A stretch of DNA of 64,000 nt, taken from the NCBI RefSeq assembly GCF_000204055.1, contig NW_006768765.1:1941741-2005740 (forward strand). The letters run 5' to 3'. Below are positions 1 through 11,700 of this stretch, piece after piece; position 1 is the first letter of the stretch; each line of letters starts with the position of its first letter. A program made the translations under genes and the position numbers. Under the pieces are notes generated by a model. The model did no database searches and was not told the DNA's origin. It was given only the letters and a program-made list of their open reading frames with translations. Source of the stretch: Melampsora larici-populina 98AG31 (Eukaryota; Basidiomycota; Pucciniomycetes; Pucciniales; Melampsoraceae).

Positions 1-761
1 GTCAGTCAAAAAATGTTTGAGAAAAAAAAAGAAAAACTAAACTCACTTCTTGGGCGCGTTCAGCCTCACTTATTGGTTTCTCCATCTTCATACATACACC
101 AGCTTTTTTACCAGGGAAATCGCAAACCTTCTTGACCCATGTATCAAAATCAGCTTGATCGTTGAGAGGATGAAACTTATTCTTGAGATAGGTAGGCACT
201 GTTGCAATCCAGCATGTCCACTTGATTCCAAGAGGATGGGTCGGAGCAAGACTGTCAGCCAAGATCATTGCACCTATGCCTGCCCGTTCTTGATCGCAAG
301 CTTTGATTATATTGGTTTTGAATACTTCATATGTTGTTACAGTTGGGATCACTTCGACCAGGATGGGATGTTTGTTTGAAAACCCTTTCCAGGTGAACTT
401 TGCGGTGGTTCCTTTCTTACAGAAGACCTGGAACTCAGCATTACATTCAAAAAGCACAACCTCGTCGTTGTCGTTCTAAAGCGTCAAAGCGTATGTATGA
501 TCAGTCCAAATCACATGTAGAATATGTTGATGGTACACAATGACTTACAATACCATCCATCTCGTCCATCTGAGCTGTTAGATGTAATCGGTGGTGAGTA
601 TTGGTGGTGAGATCGATGTGGTGGTGGTGAGATCGGAGCTGAGATGCGGATTCTGATCGGTGAGGCAGCTCAGCAGCCCCAAAGACTCGTACCCTGAACC
701 CGTGTGACTCGTCCACAGATATAACTCGGGGTACGAGTCTCAACCTCTCTTGGTTCTCCAT
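1..761 (-). CDS. Partial gene of an unrecognised, apparently repeated family (3' end outside window)
   Basis: Two exons read on the minus strand: 761..549 and 475..47. The 73-bp intron has a GTAAGT donor and an AG acceptor, and frame is kept at phase 0. A second GTGAGT donor at 46..41 leads out of the window, so the 3' part is missing. The first 71 residues are low-complexity and His-rich; exon 2 opens with an acidic NDNDEVV stretch and is the conserved-looking part (about 143 residues). It resembles, in order and spacing, exon 2 of the gene at 34704-35586: a beta-rich start, a helical middle, then a Trp/Phe motif (DTWVKKV here, KTWQAFV there) and a charged end followed by an intron. I do not recognise a function. 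The start Met at 761 is the first in frame and is uncertain. Confidence 0.5.
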
Positions 762-1027
762 AATGAAAAGCTTAAAAAAAAAAAAAAATCAACCGCTCGA
801 TTTGGCCAACCGCTGTGGCTGATCCTCGAGCTCAAAAATCGAAATTTGACAAGCGATTTTAAAACGACTGTAAGTCAAGCTTCACATTTGATGTTCAACC
901 ATTGGATTTGTCTGTTGGATTTTTCTGACAACAACACAATATCTAGATCACACCAGCCCCCATTCCCTCTACTTCATCCCCTAGCATTCACTCACAGCTT
1001 TTGTCCATCACGAACCAGATTCTGTCC

Positions 1028-1287
1028 ATGACGGATGTCCAACAACAGCAGATAGTGACATCGATCAACAGACTTCTGCAATTGGTCCGTAACGTCCCTC
1101 AACAACAGTATAAAGAAGCTGCAAAAACCGATACCAACACAGTCAGTATCATCTCTCTCAAACCCTCCTTAACTCAACAAACTAACTCGTCCTCACCTGC
1201 AAATAGGACCTTGCTATCGAGCTGTTGAATGACATGCACCACTTTGCAACGGGTCTTAATACTAAAATTTGCAGGGGGGAATGGTAG
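1028..1287 (+). CDS. Small helical protein, 64 aa, two exons, unknown function
   Basis: Exons 1028..1141 and 1207..1287, joined in phase 0 by a 65-bp intron with donor GTCAGT and acceptor AATAG. The product starts MTDVQQQQIVTSINRLLQLV and continues with DLAIELLNDMHHFATGL before the TAG stop. It is predicted to be almost entirely alpha-helical and hydrophilic, with no signal peptide. The size and helical character recall small coiled-coil subunits of larger complexes, but no family signature is visible. It lies head to head with the minus-strand gene ending at 761, and its stop lies 8 bp before a fold-back element, which may have displaced the original 3' end. Confidence 0.4.
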
Positions 1288-1295
1288 CCACATGC

Positions 1296-2429
1296 ACAGC
1301 CCCCAATCACAAGTCACTGGCAGGCCAGTGCCTCCCACCGACCCTAGCAAGTTATGAGCAAGTTATGAGAAAGTTATGAAATGGATATCAAATGGATAAC
1401 ATCCATCGATTGAGAATTTGTTGAGAAGTGGTTGGGAGACCACCAAAATTTGTTGAGAAGTGGTTGGGAGACCACCAAAATTGGGTTGATGTCATACAGC
1501 ATCATAAACCTGTACAAACCTGCTCCTGTATTTCCCCACCAAGAATATATAGTTTATTAACCTTTGTGACATAAATTGACTGAGTTATTGAGGTTTGAAA
1601 AAAAAACACGGACAAAAAATACTATTTTTGTACTATACCTAAGAATTGATTCTGGAATATCTTCCAGCTTCATCAATATACATACACAGAAAAATTGATA
1701 TTCTTTTTGAAAACATGTTTCTCCACATTTTTGTCCCCTAAAGCCTTCCTGTACGGGCAGTATTTCCACATGTAATTCTTGAATGTGTCTGCAAGTTTGA
1801 TTTTCTGAAGTTCTTTGCCCCAATAAAAATTTTGAGGCAACATATTGCCAAAAATCATTCTGAATTTGATTGATATACATGTAGATGGTATTTGTCAAAA
1901 ATTTCTGCCATAAACTTTGCCATATTCTGCCTAGAAACAAAGAATCAATCAAATTGTTGACTGCTCATGTACACACCACAATTACATATAGAAATACTGC
2001 CCGTACAGGAAGGCTTTAGGGGACAAAAATGTGGAGAAAAATGTTTTCAAAAAGAATATCAATTTTTCTGTGTATGTATATTGATGAAGCTGGAAGATAT
2101 TCCAGAATCAATTCTGAGGTATAGTACAAAAATAGTATTTTTTGTCCGTGATTTTTTTTTCAAACCTCAATAACTCAGTCAATTTATGTCACAAAGGTTA
2201 ATAAACTATATATTCTTGGTGGGGAAATACAGGAGCAGGTTTGTACAGGTTTATGATGCTGTATGACATCATCTCAATTTTGGTGGTATGACATATTTTG
2301 CTGGTAACTGACCCAAAACATCTTGATAGCAGATGGATGTTATGCTGAAAACAAATTGAAGTTTTGTTGAAAACAGTTTGGAGACATTGGATGTACTGGC
2401 CTGCCAGTGACCAGTAGTTGGGGGCTGTG
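1296..2429. mobile_element. Fold-back (long inverted repeat) element, about 1.13 kb
   Basis: The ends are inverted copies: ACAGCCCCCAATCAC at the left and the complement of CACAGCCCCCAACTACTG at the right, both followed by a TCACTGGCAGGCCAGT motif. The inner arms (about 1484-1785 and 1968-2277) match almost base for base in inverted orientation; the outer 180 bp have diverged. A possible 4-bp target duplication ATGC flanks it (1292-1295, 2430-2433). There is no transposase. The left outer arm holds a 31-bp tandem doublet (1418-1479). One related end recurs at about 48135-48330, so this is a repeat family. Confidence 0.75.
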
Positions 2430-2433
2430 ATGC

Positions 2434-3006
2434 GCCAATCACTGATTTGCGCAGGACCTGCACAAGCGGCTGCTCCTCTGGCCGCCCCAGAGTACACGTC
2501 TGCAAATGTGAATAAAGTGTGAGGGAGATTTGCCATGGAGTTAAGTTGACATTGGGACCCCTGAGGATCGGAGCACTCGCATGATCCAGCAGTTTGAAAT
2601 GTCCATGGACCGAGTAGCCCGGTTCTCCACACAGAGGCACCCCAAGGTAACCCAGAACCATGCGGGCGATTGGGGTTGGAGTAATAATGATCAATTGTCG
2701 TTTTGATGTGGACGGCGCAGGTTTGAAGATTGTGTTGTCGGCTGGTGATCAAAGGGAGTATGTTGTAATCCATGATTATTTTGTCCACAGATAGCGGGAT
2801 TGAACCGATGTTGAGATGACCAGTTTCTTCTAAAAAGTGGGCAACCGCAACATCACAGTCAATGACTTTGGGTTCAACGTCGTGCAGCGGTTGGCGTATG
2901 TATTGGTTGCAATAAGAACTTCGCATGTAGTTGTTAGAATATTTGTGGCCGGGTTTTGCAATCTTGTATTTATCGTCCACATTTGGGGTTTGTGGTCCCT
3001 TGTTTC
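2434..3006 (-). pseudogene. Open exon of an unrecognised Cys-containing protein, cut by the fold-back element
   Basis: An open frame of about 185 codons runs from an acceptor (TTTACAG, exon start 3006) to the right edge of the fold-back element at 2430, where reading continues into transposon sequence. It contains seven cysteines, including a CECSDPQGSQC cluster, and a Gly/Trp-rich middle (GSGLPWGASVW). An intron with donor GTAAGT seems to precede it, but I could not place a first exon or a start in frame. The layout suggests a gene whose 3' part was displaced by the insertion. Function is not recognised, and chance coding is possible. Confidence 0.3.
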
Positions 3007-3551
3007 CTGTAAAACAACACGGTGGGTCATTGACCAGTGGGTGGCAGTCAGATGATTGGGGGACTTACTGGCAGGAGTTCAATCATAAGGCTTTGGCGCC
3101 GGACCAGCCATTTCTTTGTTGCGATAGGGGGCCATTCAGATGTTCACGAATCAAAAATTCTTAGTAATAATCCGAGTAGATGAACTCGTGGTGAATGGGG
3201 AAGGAAGGAGTATTGAAAAGAGGAGTGCACAATCCGAACAAAAAAGGACAGATGATGATGAGCCTGAGCCTGTCAATCCTCATCATCATCCTTGAGAGAT
3301 TGAGCGCCTGAAACCCGTCAGTGCGCTCAAGATGCGAGGGAGGGATGAAGGAGAGAAAATGAAGAGAAAATGAGCCACTGACTCGCAAGCTTGGTAGTCC
3401 TGGGGTGCATGGTGAAGTTTGGAACAAACTGAACTCAGCATCTAGGTGTATCAAATCCTTGAGACACTCTGGAGGTCAGTCATGTGAAAGGGCTGACCTG
3501 TGACATTTGTTTAGGGTAGCCGTGAGACATATACATACATACAACAAGCAT
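3007..3551. other. Intergenic stretch, nothing recognised
   Basis: Only short open frames without family features occur here; a 97-codon minus-strand frame (3161-3454) looks like chance. No repeats stand out before the inverted repeat that starts at 3552. Confidence 0.4.
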
Positions 3552-4530
3552 AAGCTTAACTAAGCCCCTCACAAGCGCGTTCACCGCGCTCTTGAAGAGG
3601 GGCTTACATCGGACTTGCAATTTCTGGCGTGTGAGCTCCAAGAATTAAGTCCCCTTATGTTGTTTTTCTTACTTCTCCGCTTCACCTCACCGTAGAAAAT
3701 GCAAAGCTTCTGGTATGTCTTTCTTTAGGATATGGTACATATTTTGGTATCACACACATTGGTGTAAACTGAAAAGAAGGGCTCTGAATTTGTGATGTAA
3801 CATTAGGGATTTGGTGCGTTGAAATTTCATATGTGGTGTTTTAGGTGGTCTTAGGCCATTTAGAGCATCCACAGCCGTGCCGTAAATTTGTATCATATGG
3901 AGCGCCGCACGGATTGTTTAGGCAAGTGTTTGAGGCATAAATTTTAAACAATGCACAGCCGTGGTGTCATACAGTACGGCTTGTAGCATATTTTGTGAAG
4001 TGAGTTATGGGTTAAATGATCATTGAGGGAGATATTCTGCAGGGAGTGCGGTCGTGGAAGTGGGAGTTATGGGAGAAGCGAGGTACAGATGAATTTAGGG
4101 AGCGAGCCAAAATAGAACATATTTGGCCTATTTTGGCTCGCACGGAGGGAATTCCCTTAGCTACGTGAAAATTTAGGGCATCAGCTGTGGATGATTTTGC
4201 CCTAAATTTCCGTAGGACACGGTTTACGCCACACGGCTGTGGATGCTCTTACAAGAGGACCTAAGGGCCATTTTTGGTGCTTTTAACAAATTGCTCAAGC
4301 TGTGCAGGTCTGTCTTTTGCTCATGAAACTCATATGAGGTTGTGTACCATTTCATGAAGAAGGACATACTCGAAGTATTGCATTTTCTACGGTGAGGTGA
4401 AGCGGAGACGTGAAGAAAACAACATAAGAAGACATAATTCTTGGAGCTCACATGCCAGAAATCGCGAGTCCGATGTAAGCCCCTCTTCGAGGGCGCGGCG
4501 AACGCGCTCGTGAGGGGCTTAGTTAAGCTT
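3552..4530. mobile_element. Fold-back element with nested MITE
   Basis: The left arm 3552-3712 and the right arm 4382-4530 are inverted copies: AAGCTTAACTAAGCCCCTCA starts the left one and its near-complement ends the right. Similarity continues inward in weaker form on both sides. A different element (3863-4248) sits inside and splits the loop. There is no coding capacity; open frames here are repeat-derived. No convincing target duplication was found at the outer ends. Confidence 0.7.
3863..4248. mobile_element. PIF/Harbinger-type MITE, 386 bp, TTA target duplication
   Basis: Terminal inverted repeats GAGCATCCACAGCCGTG (left) and its perfect complement (right) are flanked by TTA on both sides (3860-3862 and 4249-4251). 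A 3-bp TWA duplication with a GAGCATC-type end is the hallmark of Harbinger/Tourist MITEs. The interior holds a second palindrome around GAGCCAAAATAG (about 4103-4140) and no open frame of note. It lies inside the fold-back element 3552-4530, so it arrived later. Confidence 0.85.
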
Positions 4531-4707
4531 GCAACAATCATTAGCTGTCTGAAGCCATTAATGTGTGCTGAATCCATTATACGTTCAGGGATAGATCAAA
4601 ATCAATACCGCAGAAATTCAATCAAGAATTGTCAGTGTGATTTGGGTCTCATCGTGAAAGAATGTTTTGAACTAACATGTATCTGATTGTTGTTTGTCTG
4701 TACGTAG

Positions 4708-5331
4708 GAACCCAACCCAATCAAGGTTGAAACACGATCTGACAATGAGGCCGTCCCAATTGACAGAGGGCCTGTGCCGTTATCCAAGCCTGCTAAGCAA
4801 CTTCTTGACAAACGTCCGCACCGACTCTCATTAGGACGAGAGCACCTAGTGGCCACTCCTCCTCCAGTTCCATCACACTTTTTGGAGGCTGGTATACCTG
4901 GGTGGCTTGTGGACTCCACGGTTGTCAAGTCTTCCCAAAAATTAAATTCTTTGACGTCAAACGCCTTGCATAACAAACACCGGTGTCTATCACCCAAGCA
5001 CGGCCCAAGCAATTTGTCTTCAACTTCACACTTGGAGGAACGCTCACGGTGGTGGGCTCGCTACGCCCCTAACCAATTGGCTCCGCATCTGGGCCCTAGG
5101 CACTACAAGAACAAGGAATATTGCGAACAGAAATGGGCTGACTTAGATACACATAACCCAAGCCCCATACCCCAGGCGACTTCCTAATCATTTGTAAATC
5201 CGTTTCTTGACATGGATTTACGAGACAAACCACCAAAGGTACAATCTTCGGAGGGAAAAGAGGTGCCTCCTATTAAGTTTGGCTATGAACTAGGACTGGC
5301 CTTGTATAAAGCCAACCAGGAAGCTTTGTAA
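4708..5331 (+). pseudogene. Unrecognised gene remnant with one in-frame stop
   Basis: After an acceptor (TACGTAG) at 4707 one frame stays open through PIKVETRSDNEAVP, a basic/Pro-rich middle and ERSRWWARYAPNQLAPH to TAA at 5185-5187. It then continues in the same frame with plausible coding sequence (MDLRDKPPKVQSSEGKE, then KFGYELGLALYKANQEAL) to a second TAA at 5329. Continuity across the first stop suggests a nonsense mutation. No upstream exon or start was identified. The family is not recognised; a lineage-specific repeated gene is the best guess. Confidence 0.35.
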
Positions 5332-6037
5332 TTCCCACTGAGTATGTTCAATATTATTATGGTGGTATGAATATTGATATTGATGTGGTACTTGTCATTC
5401 CTTTGTTCTGGACTTCAGTCGTCGGCCTGGTGTTGAGGTCACTGACAGTAGCTGCAGGAATGGCCAGGGTCAATTTGAGGTCAAGGACAAAGGTATTTGA
5501 GGAACATTGAAGGGTAAGACTTAGATATCGTGATTCAGTCAAAGGGTTAGGATAGGGTTTGGGTACCAAGTTACAAGTCCGTTGTATCTTTTGGTTGTAT
5601 CAATCTAATATACTTTGACTGGAATGACATGCCACAGATAATCATACATTTCAGAGAGTTATTGCTGTCTGTGAGGTCAATCCAGATGTGAGCACGCACC
5701 AGATGCTTGTATGGGTTAATCTCAATTGTGCAAGAATTTTTTTAATATGTTGTTTTGTTTATACAATTGAGAAGGCGCACGGAAGAAGTATGTCTCCAAG
5801 GCAAGAGCCTCATCACGAGGCTCAATATAACCCTGATGGTATGTGTACTTTGGGACATGTGTTGCATCACTGTAAAAGTGTAAACATTATTCATTTGTAA
5901 TATTTACATCTCTTTGGGCAACATGGATTGAATATCGGCCATTTTCAATGTCATCTATCCAATCCGGGACCTGTTTGTCGGTTAGTCCTTTGACTCCTAA
6001 GGCCAGAATGTTCAGTCACACAGGAATCCTCGGCTTG
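5332..6037. other. Intergenic, nothing firm
   Basis: A short plus-strand segment near 5770-5842 (ending at a GTATGT donor) could be an exon relic, but I could not connect it to anything. Confidence 0.3.
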
Positions 6038-7707
6038 TCAAACCACTAACTGTATGCCTTGGAACAGCCGGCGTGCAATAGTATCATGTGGATTGGGTGT
6101 CTTGGGGAATACATTGTGTTTGGGGCCCTGGGGTGGATTGGGTAAGTTCTTGCCTGGAAAGGTTTAGATTGGGCCAAATGACTGATGAGTCTCAATTCTT
6201 ATCATCAGATCCACCCAACCTTTTGAGTGTGAGTGTGGCTTACATATCTCATTGTTCAAAAGGTTGGTGAGCTTGGTCCTCAATACCTCCTGCTTGGACT
6301 TGACAGTGGTGCTTGGCATACTGGTTTGTGTGATTTCAGTGGAGTTGATCTGGGTGGCGGTCAATCTGATGGCAAAATCCTTTGCTAGGTGGTGTATACG
6401 CTTGGCATCCTCTGCAAATCGAGGGCAAGTTGTATATTCCGGGTTTCACATGGGGTCATCTAGCTTTGACTTGGGATTCCAACTGGCCACAAGGAGGTGT
6501 GAATGGATTCCAAAGTGTTTGAATATACTTTGTAACTAATTTCAAATGCAAGATTGGAATAATATAAGTGCATGTTGATGTTGGTAAAAATTGGTCATTA
6601 GAGACGCACCTGGTTGGCTACTTTTCCTATCTCTTTGCGACCCCGTTTTTCGATGACAGCAATTGAATTAGCTATGGTTTGGCCAAGGACTCCGCTCTGG
6701 AGGTGTTTAAAGACCTTGTCCAGATTGACATGTTTGCTAAAAAATCCCATATACGTTGTGTGCTCTGCGTCGGTGAGGCGCTCTTCATCTGGTACTGGAG
6801 TTACCTCGCTTGCAAAATGGGCCAAGGCTAGACGCTTGAAAAGTTGGGGTTGGAATGTCTCTTTCTTGTCCTCTTCAAGTTCAGTCCATCTTCGACCGAC
6901 TTGGTTATGTTTGGCAAAACCGTCAGGTTGTTTTCCTGCAGGCACTATGGTTCATCAGTGGTTGGTTTTGTGCGTTAGCTTCATTTCTTTACATTGTTTG
7001 AGATGGGAAGCTGGACCTCTCAGATGAATACGCACTTGATATGTCAACAGTGTTTTCTTGGCTGTAGCACAGCCAGGTTGTGTAGCCGTTTTGTTCACAA
7101 GCCACAGGGCCTTCAAAACTGTGGTCAGGGGATGGGAGAGATTTTTCAATCATGATAAGAGAAGTGAGGGAGGTGGAAGGCGCAGTGGTTATACTCACAG
7201 TGTAGATTTGACGGTAGTGAGGGAGGTATTGCCGACCAAAGATAGGCTGAGCTTTTCAATTGTGTAGTACCCTTGAAGGGCCTGTGCCTCTGCTAGGACT
7301 GCTGATGGTAGTTGATTCTGGGTTTTACAATCGGGGTCGTTGAGCATTCTCTCAAGAGCGGGCTGTCCAAGTTGTTGGCCAAGCGTTGAGTAGTTGTAGA
7401 TAGTCAATTTCTCGTTGGTAGGCTGGCAAGACGGAATAGGATCAGTGGTATGGGTGGCTTGGGGGCTGGGCGCTGATGCTGATGACTGAGTGTTTGTTGG
7501 AGGAGGAGAGCCTTCTAGATCCTCCGGTTTGTTGTTGTTGTTGCCCAAGTCACTAGGCACATAATTGTCTTGACCAGTTCTGTCACCAGAATTGTCTGCA
7601 GTGGGGGATGCCTTCTTCTTGGTGGTCGATGTCAATGCTTTGCGATTGCAAGATGGCTGTGTTTTTCTAGTGGAGCGAACAACACGTGAACGCTTGCGTG
7701 GTGGCAT
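6038..7707 (-). pseudogene. Five-exon gene of unknown family, interrupted by one TGA
   Basis: Exons on the minus strand: 7707..7199, 7118..7036, 6944..6610, 6535..6244, 6153..6038. All four introns have GT donors (GTGAGT, GTGCGT, GTGCGT, GTAAGC) and AG acceptors, and phases 2/1/0/1 agree. The protein starts with a basic tail (MPPRKRSRVVRSTRK), then a Ser/Pro/Thr-rich spacer, a helical segment ending EKLSLSLVGNTSL, and a segment WTELEEDKKETFQPQLF that recalls HMG-box-like or rust repetitive proteins. In exon 4 a TGA at 6448-6446 interrupts an otherwise open frame that continues for about 67 residues plus exon 5. Restored frame length is about 444 codons. A basic N-terminus hints at a nuclear protein; function unknown. 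Confidence 0.55.
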
Positions 7708-7759
7708 GGTGATGAGGGTGGGTTGGGGTGTGGTTATGATTTTTGTTGATTAAGTGGTG

Positions 7760-8110
7760 TGGTGAGTGACAAGGGAGGTGGATGGTGTGGTGTTGGTTGG
7801 CAGAGGTGCGCCAGTCAAATGGGGAGTACGGTGGGGTACCGATGGTGAGCAACCTCCGTCCGGGGGGTTATGGTGGACTTGTATGGTGCAGACAGCCTGG
7901 TGAGCTGGTGTGGAATGGTGAGATTAGGGGGGGGCATACCTGCTGTGGTGAGAATGGTGAGCTGATGTGGAATGATGAGATTGTGGTGAGATTGTGGTGT
8001 GCATGGTGAGAATGCCTTGGCACTGGTAAAGATGTGGTGAGGCAGGTGGGAATGTGGTGAGCGTGGTGCAGCTGTGGTAAGCCTGGTGAGCCTGGTGAGG
8101 CTGGTGGGTT
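7760..8110. repeat. GT/GA-rich low-complexity tract (TGGTGAG-like units)
   Basis: Imperfect iterations of TGGTGAG, TGTGGTGA and GGTGTGG fill the stretch upstream of the gene starting at 7707. They give long spurious Trp/Gly- and His/Thr-rich open frames on both strands. Confidence 0.6.
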
Positions 8111-8496
8111 TGAAAAACTCGGTGGGGGTAGCTGCTCAGTGACGGACTTAGCAAAAAAAACCTCAGAAAGATCTAGCTCTAGCTCTAGAATTAGATCTTG
8201 GGCAAAAATCAGACTCTATCCAGAGATAGATTCTTTTGCTTCACTGGATACACAACGCGTAACCACCAGCCAAATTTTTTGCGTGATTTAGTGCGCTGCA
8301 CTGCGTAGCAGCGCACTCGCAGTGCCTGTTTTATTTGTTGCGGTGTACCGCAACACAAGTTTTTTATGTGGTGAGGTCATTGCGGAAATTTGCAACGCAA
8401 TGGCCAAAATCAGGGTATTGTGCCATGTATTGCGGTAGATTAAATAAGGGATGAGGGGGACCATGGCGTGGGCATTGGTGAGCAGTCGATGAGGAT

Positions 8497-8534
8497 GCTT
8501 TTAGCTTGGTGACAAGCCACACCAAGCTAAAAGC
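8497..8534. other. 15-bp perfect hairpin in the hAT leader
   Basis: GCTTTTAGCTTGGTG (8497-8511) is followed after 8 bases by its exact complement (8520-8534). It lies between the left end and the transposase start and could be an internal binding site or a remnant of a small insertion. Confidence 0.6.
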
Positions 8535-8785
8535 TACCCCTGGATTCCACATGCCGTTCTTTCGGATCGAGACAAGCTCAAAGCAGACTGCTGAGACATA
8601 CCATCAGCAAGGGGCTGAAAAAAGAAACATCTTGATTTGAAAAACAATCAGAATCACAGGTTCACTTGATTCTTTCTTCCCACCTTGATTATTTCTGATC
8701 CACCGTCTTTTTTCTTTCTGTGCCTCTATCTTTTTTCAAATCTGTCAACACTCCTTTCTGCACTTCTCCATTACCTTTCAGAGTC

Positions 8786-11700
8786 ATGACTTCTCGCTAT
8801 AAATTTAACCGGGTGCGGCCGCTGCGGCAAACCTCAAAGCAGCAAACCGAGCCCGTGCTGAGGCTTCAGCCGCCAAATCTTCTCCATCATTGCTACATCC
8901 CCTATCACCGTCTGGAAGCCGGAGCCTTCGTCCGCGTAGCCCACAGGCAACTCGAACGGCTCCAGGTTTTGTGGCCCAGCCACGCGACTCTCGCCTTGCT
9001 GTCGCGTCTCCTCTTCGCCAAAATCCAGTTGAGGTTATCGACGAAGACCCTACAAGTGACGAAGGGGGAGATCTTTCATCAGATGAAAGATCTTCATCTG
9101 CGGACTCCGCCGCTTCACGATCAGGCAAGCAAAAAAAGAAGCAAAGGAAGTTGTCCAAAAGCACAAAAGGAAAAGGTCGAGCGAAAAGTCAAAAGAAGGT
9201 GATTAATTTTTTTTCCCTTACCTGTATGTCATGTCCAGTTTAATCAACCTTTTTTTTTACGTTCAGCGTTCCAAAGTCCCACAGGCGCTTGTTCCAAATG
9301 TCGATAACGATTCCGACATCGAGATGATCATCAACCCCGAAAAGAAACGACCTGGACAAAGCAAACAAACTGCCCAAGACACCGATGAGCTCTTTTCATA
9401 CTTCGATGATCCTATATGGGACCCTGCAAATGTACGTGAGGTTGAAGATCTATATGAAATGAAAAGTAACTGACTTTTCTTTTGTATGTCTTTCTCTATC
9501 ATTTCATTTGTAACTCACTTTCCCACCTATCCTTTTGGATCTCAGCCCGACGACACCGAGAAAAAGTTGTTTCCGTGTTTGTGGTGTGGTAAGCGCTATC
9601 GCGACGGCGAAACAAATCATTTCAATTTGAAAGGCCACCGAGATGGTGGGGTAGGTCGTAAACCCTGCCTTTCCCGAGACAAAGCGATCTCGGCTGGGGT
9701 TAAATTACCACCAACCCATCGCGAGAAACTCGAAGCGAAGGCAGCTGAAGACTCCAAAGGTCCGAAGGCATCACTCCTCGATGTCTTCTTGGAAATTCCG
9801 AAGTTCACCGTTCGGTTGTTGAACTGCATGCTTGTTCTGTGGCTAGTCAGACAAGCACTGCCTTGGAATCGAATGGCCGACCCATTCCTCATAGCTGCCT
9901 TTCAATTCACCAATCCATCGGTGGTTTTGTACACTCCTGCTTGGGCAGCAAGAGAAGCGATGAAGATCTACGAAGGTATACATAATGATGTGATACAAAG
10001 GTTAAAGGTAAGTTTTTTTGTTTGTTCCATTCGAATCTTTCTAATTTGATATGATTTATGTAGAACCTACCAGGCAAATTTTGCTTGATCCATGACGTAT
10101 GGACAACCAAGCATGGACGCCGAGCCTTCATTGGCGTTTCCGTCTCGTACATTGATGAGAACTGGAAGTTCCATGTTCACCACTTGACTCTCAAGCTGGT
10201 GGCTTGGAATCATTACGGCGCTCTCCTCGCTCGCCCGGTAGGTCGGTTTCTCATCAGACACGGGCTGCACAAAAAGATGAGTTTTTTGTTTGATGATTTC
10301 CGTTTGATTCCAAAGCTAACTTTGTGTTTCGTGATAGCCACATGGTCGCTCAAACCACCGACTCCGGGGGCACAAACAACCTCACTGCAAAGGAACTCCA
10401 GGAGATGTTCATGTCAGCGGACGAATCAGTGTACTGGGACTCCAGCCGTCATCAGATCCGATGCTATGCTCACAAGCTAGCATTGGCTGTGAAGGCAGGG
10501 CTGGCAAGTCTCAGAGTCCGATCCGGCGCCTCTAAGCCAACTGCTCCCAGAGGACGGAAGCTATGTTTACTTTTACCCGATTTGCCCAAATCCAACAAGC
10601 CCCCAGTGATTGTCTTGAATGATGGTGAAGATGTAGTTGAAGACGGTGATGAAGACATTGAAGAACCACCTTCGGAAGATAATCAGGATCCATGTGTTGA
10701 TGAAAGCAACTCTGAAGATGATGATGGAGAATCGGGTGATGAAATCGAAGCTTCCGAAATCGATTCCGGTGACTCTTTCTCAAAAGCAATCCACAAGGTA
10801 AGTAGACACTAATACTCCTCATTCGTGGATGATTTTCCCATCTCACACCTTTGCTTTTGACAGTGTTCAAAAGTCAACAAGACTATCTCGAGGAATGGAC
10901 CGATGATGCAACTGTTCCGTGCTATTGCTAAAGAAGAATCATACACCGGGCCAGGCTTGATTGCAGCCCACGGTCAGCGCTGGAACATATTCTTGGATAT
11001 GTTGGAGCGTTTGCTTAAGGCTAAGAAGGTACATGAAATCTCTTTATGTGTATAACTTTTTGGGTAATGACTGTGACCATCCTTTTTGCAGATTGTCAAT
11101 CGCATGTTGAACGAGGATGAAGACAATCTCTTCGATGGTATATTCATCTCTCCAGAGGACTGGAAGATGGTCGAGGCTCTTACCAATGTGCTAAGTGTGC
11201 GTAGCTTTTTGTTTCGGGTATCAGAAACCTTATTGATATAGATGTTTGCATGAACAATTCAGATATTTTATTCTTCCACCAAATGCATGGAGGGTGATGC
11301 TCCGAACGCTGGATCGGTCTTGTTCCAATATACCACCACTATTCGGGCACTCAAGGCTATTCGATCCAATACTTCATACCACCGGCTGGCCGGTATGATT
11401 AGCATCATGTCTCGTCGACTGGAAGATTATCAAGAGGAAGCTCTGCATTGTCATGCGATCATCCTGGCGACCATGCTCAATCCGAAATTTCGCGGGAAAT
11501 TCTTCGAGAAGTTGTTACCCAATCACAGCGAGTCGGCACACAACATATTGAGAAACGCGTATGAGGTGTTACTCGTAGATCATCCACCCGAGGTATCCTC
11601 CACTTCCAAGGTGGCTGAAGCTGATTCTGGAGCGACACCTCAAAACATATTCAAGGAGCAAAACATCTTCGCTTCGCAAAATGCGCCAGAACAACCTGGA

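Noticed and set aside
4224..4686. Genes across the right arm of the fold-back repeat
   Set aside because: The frames are made of repeat arm and MITE sequence.
7700..8154. Trp/Gly-rich and His/Thr-rich proteins
   Set aside because: They are frames over a TGGTGAG-type low-complexity tract.
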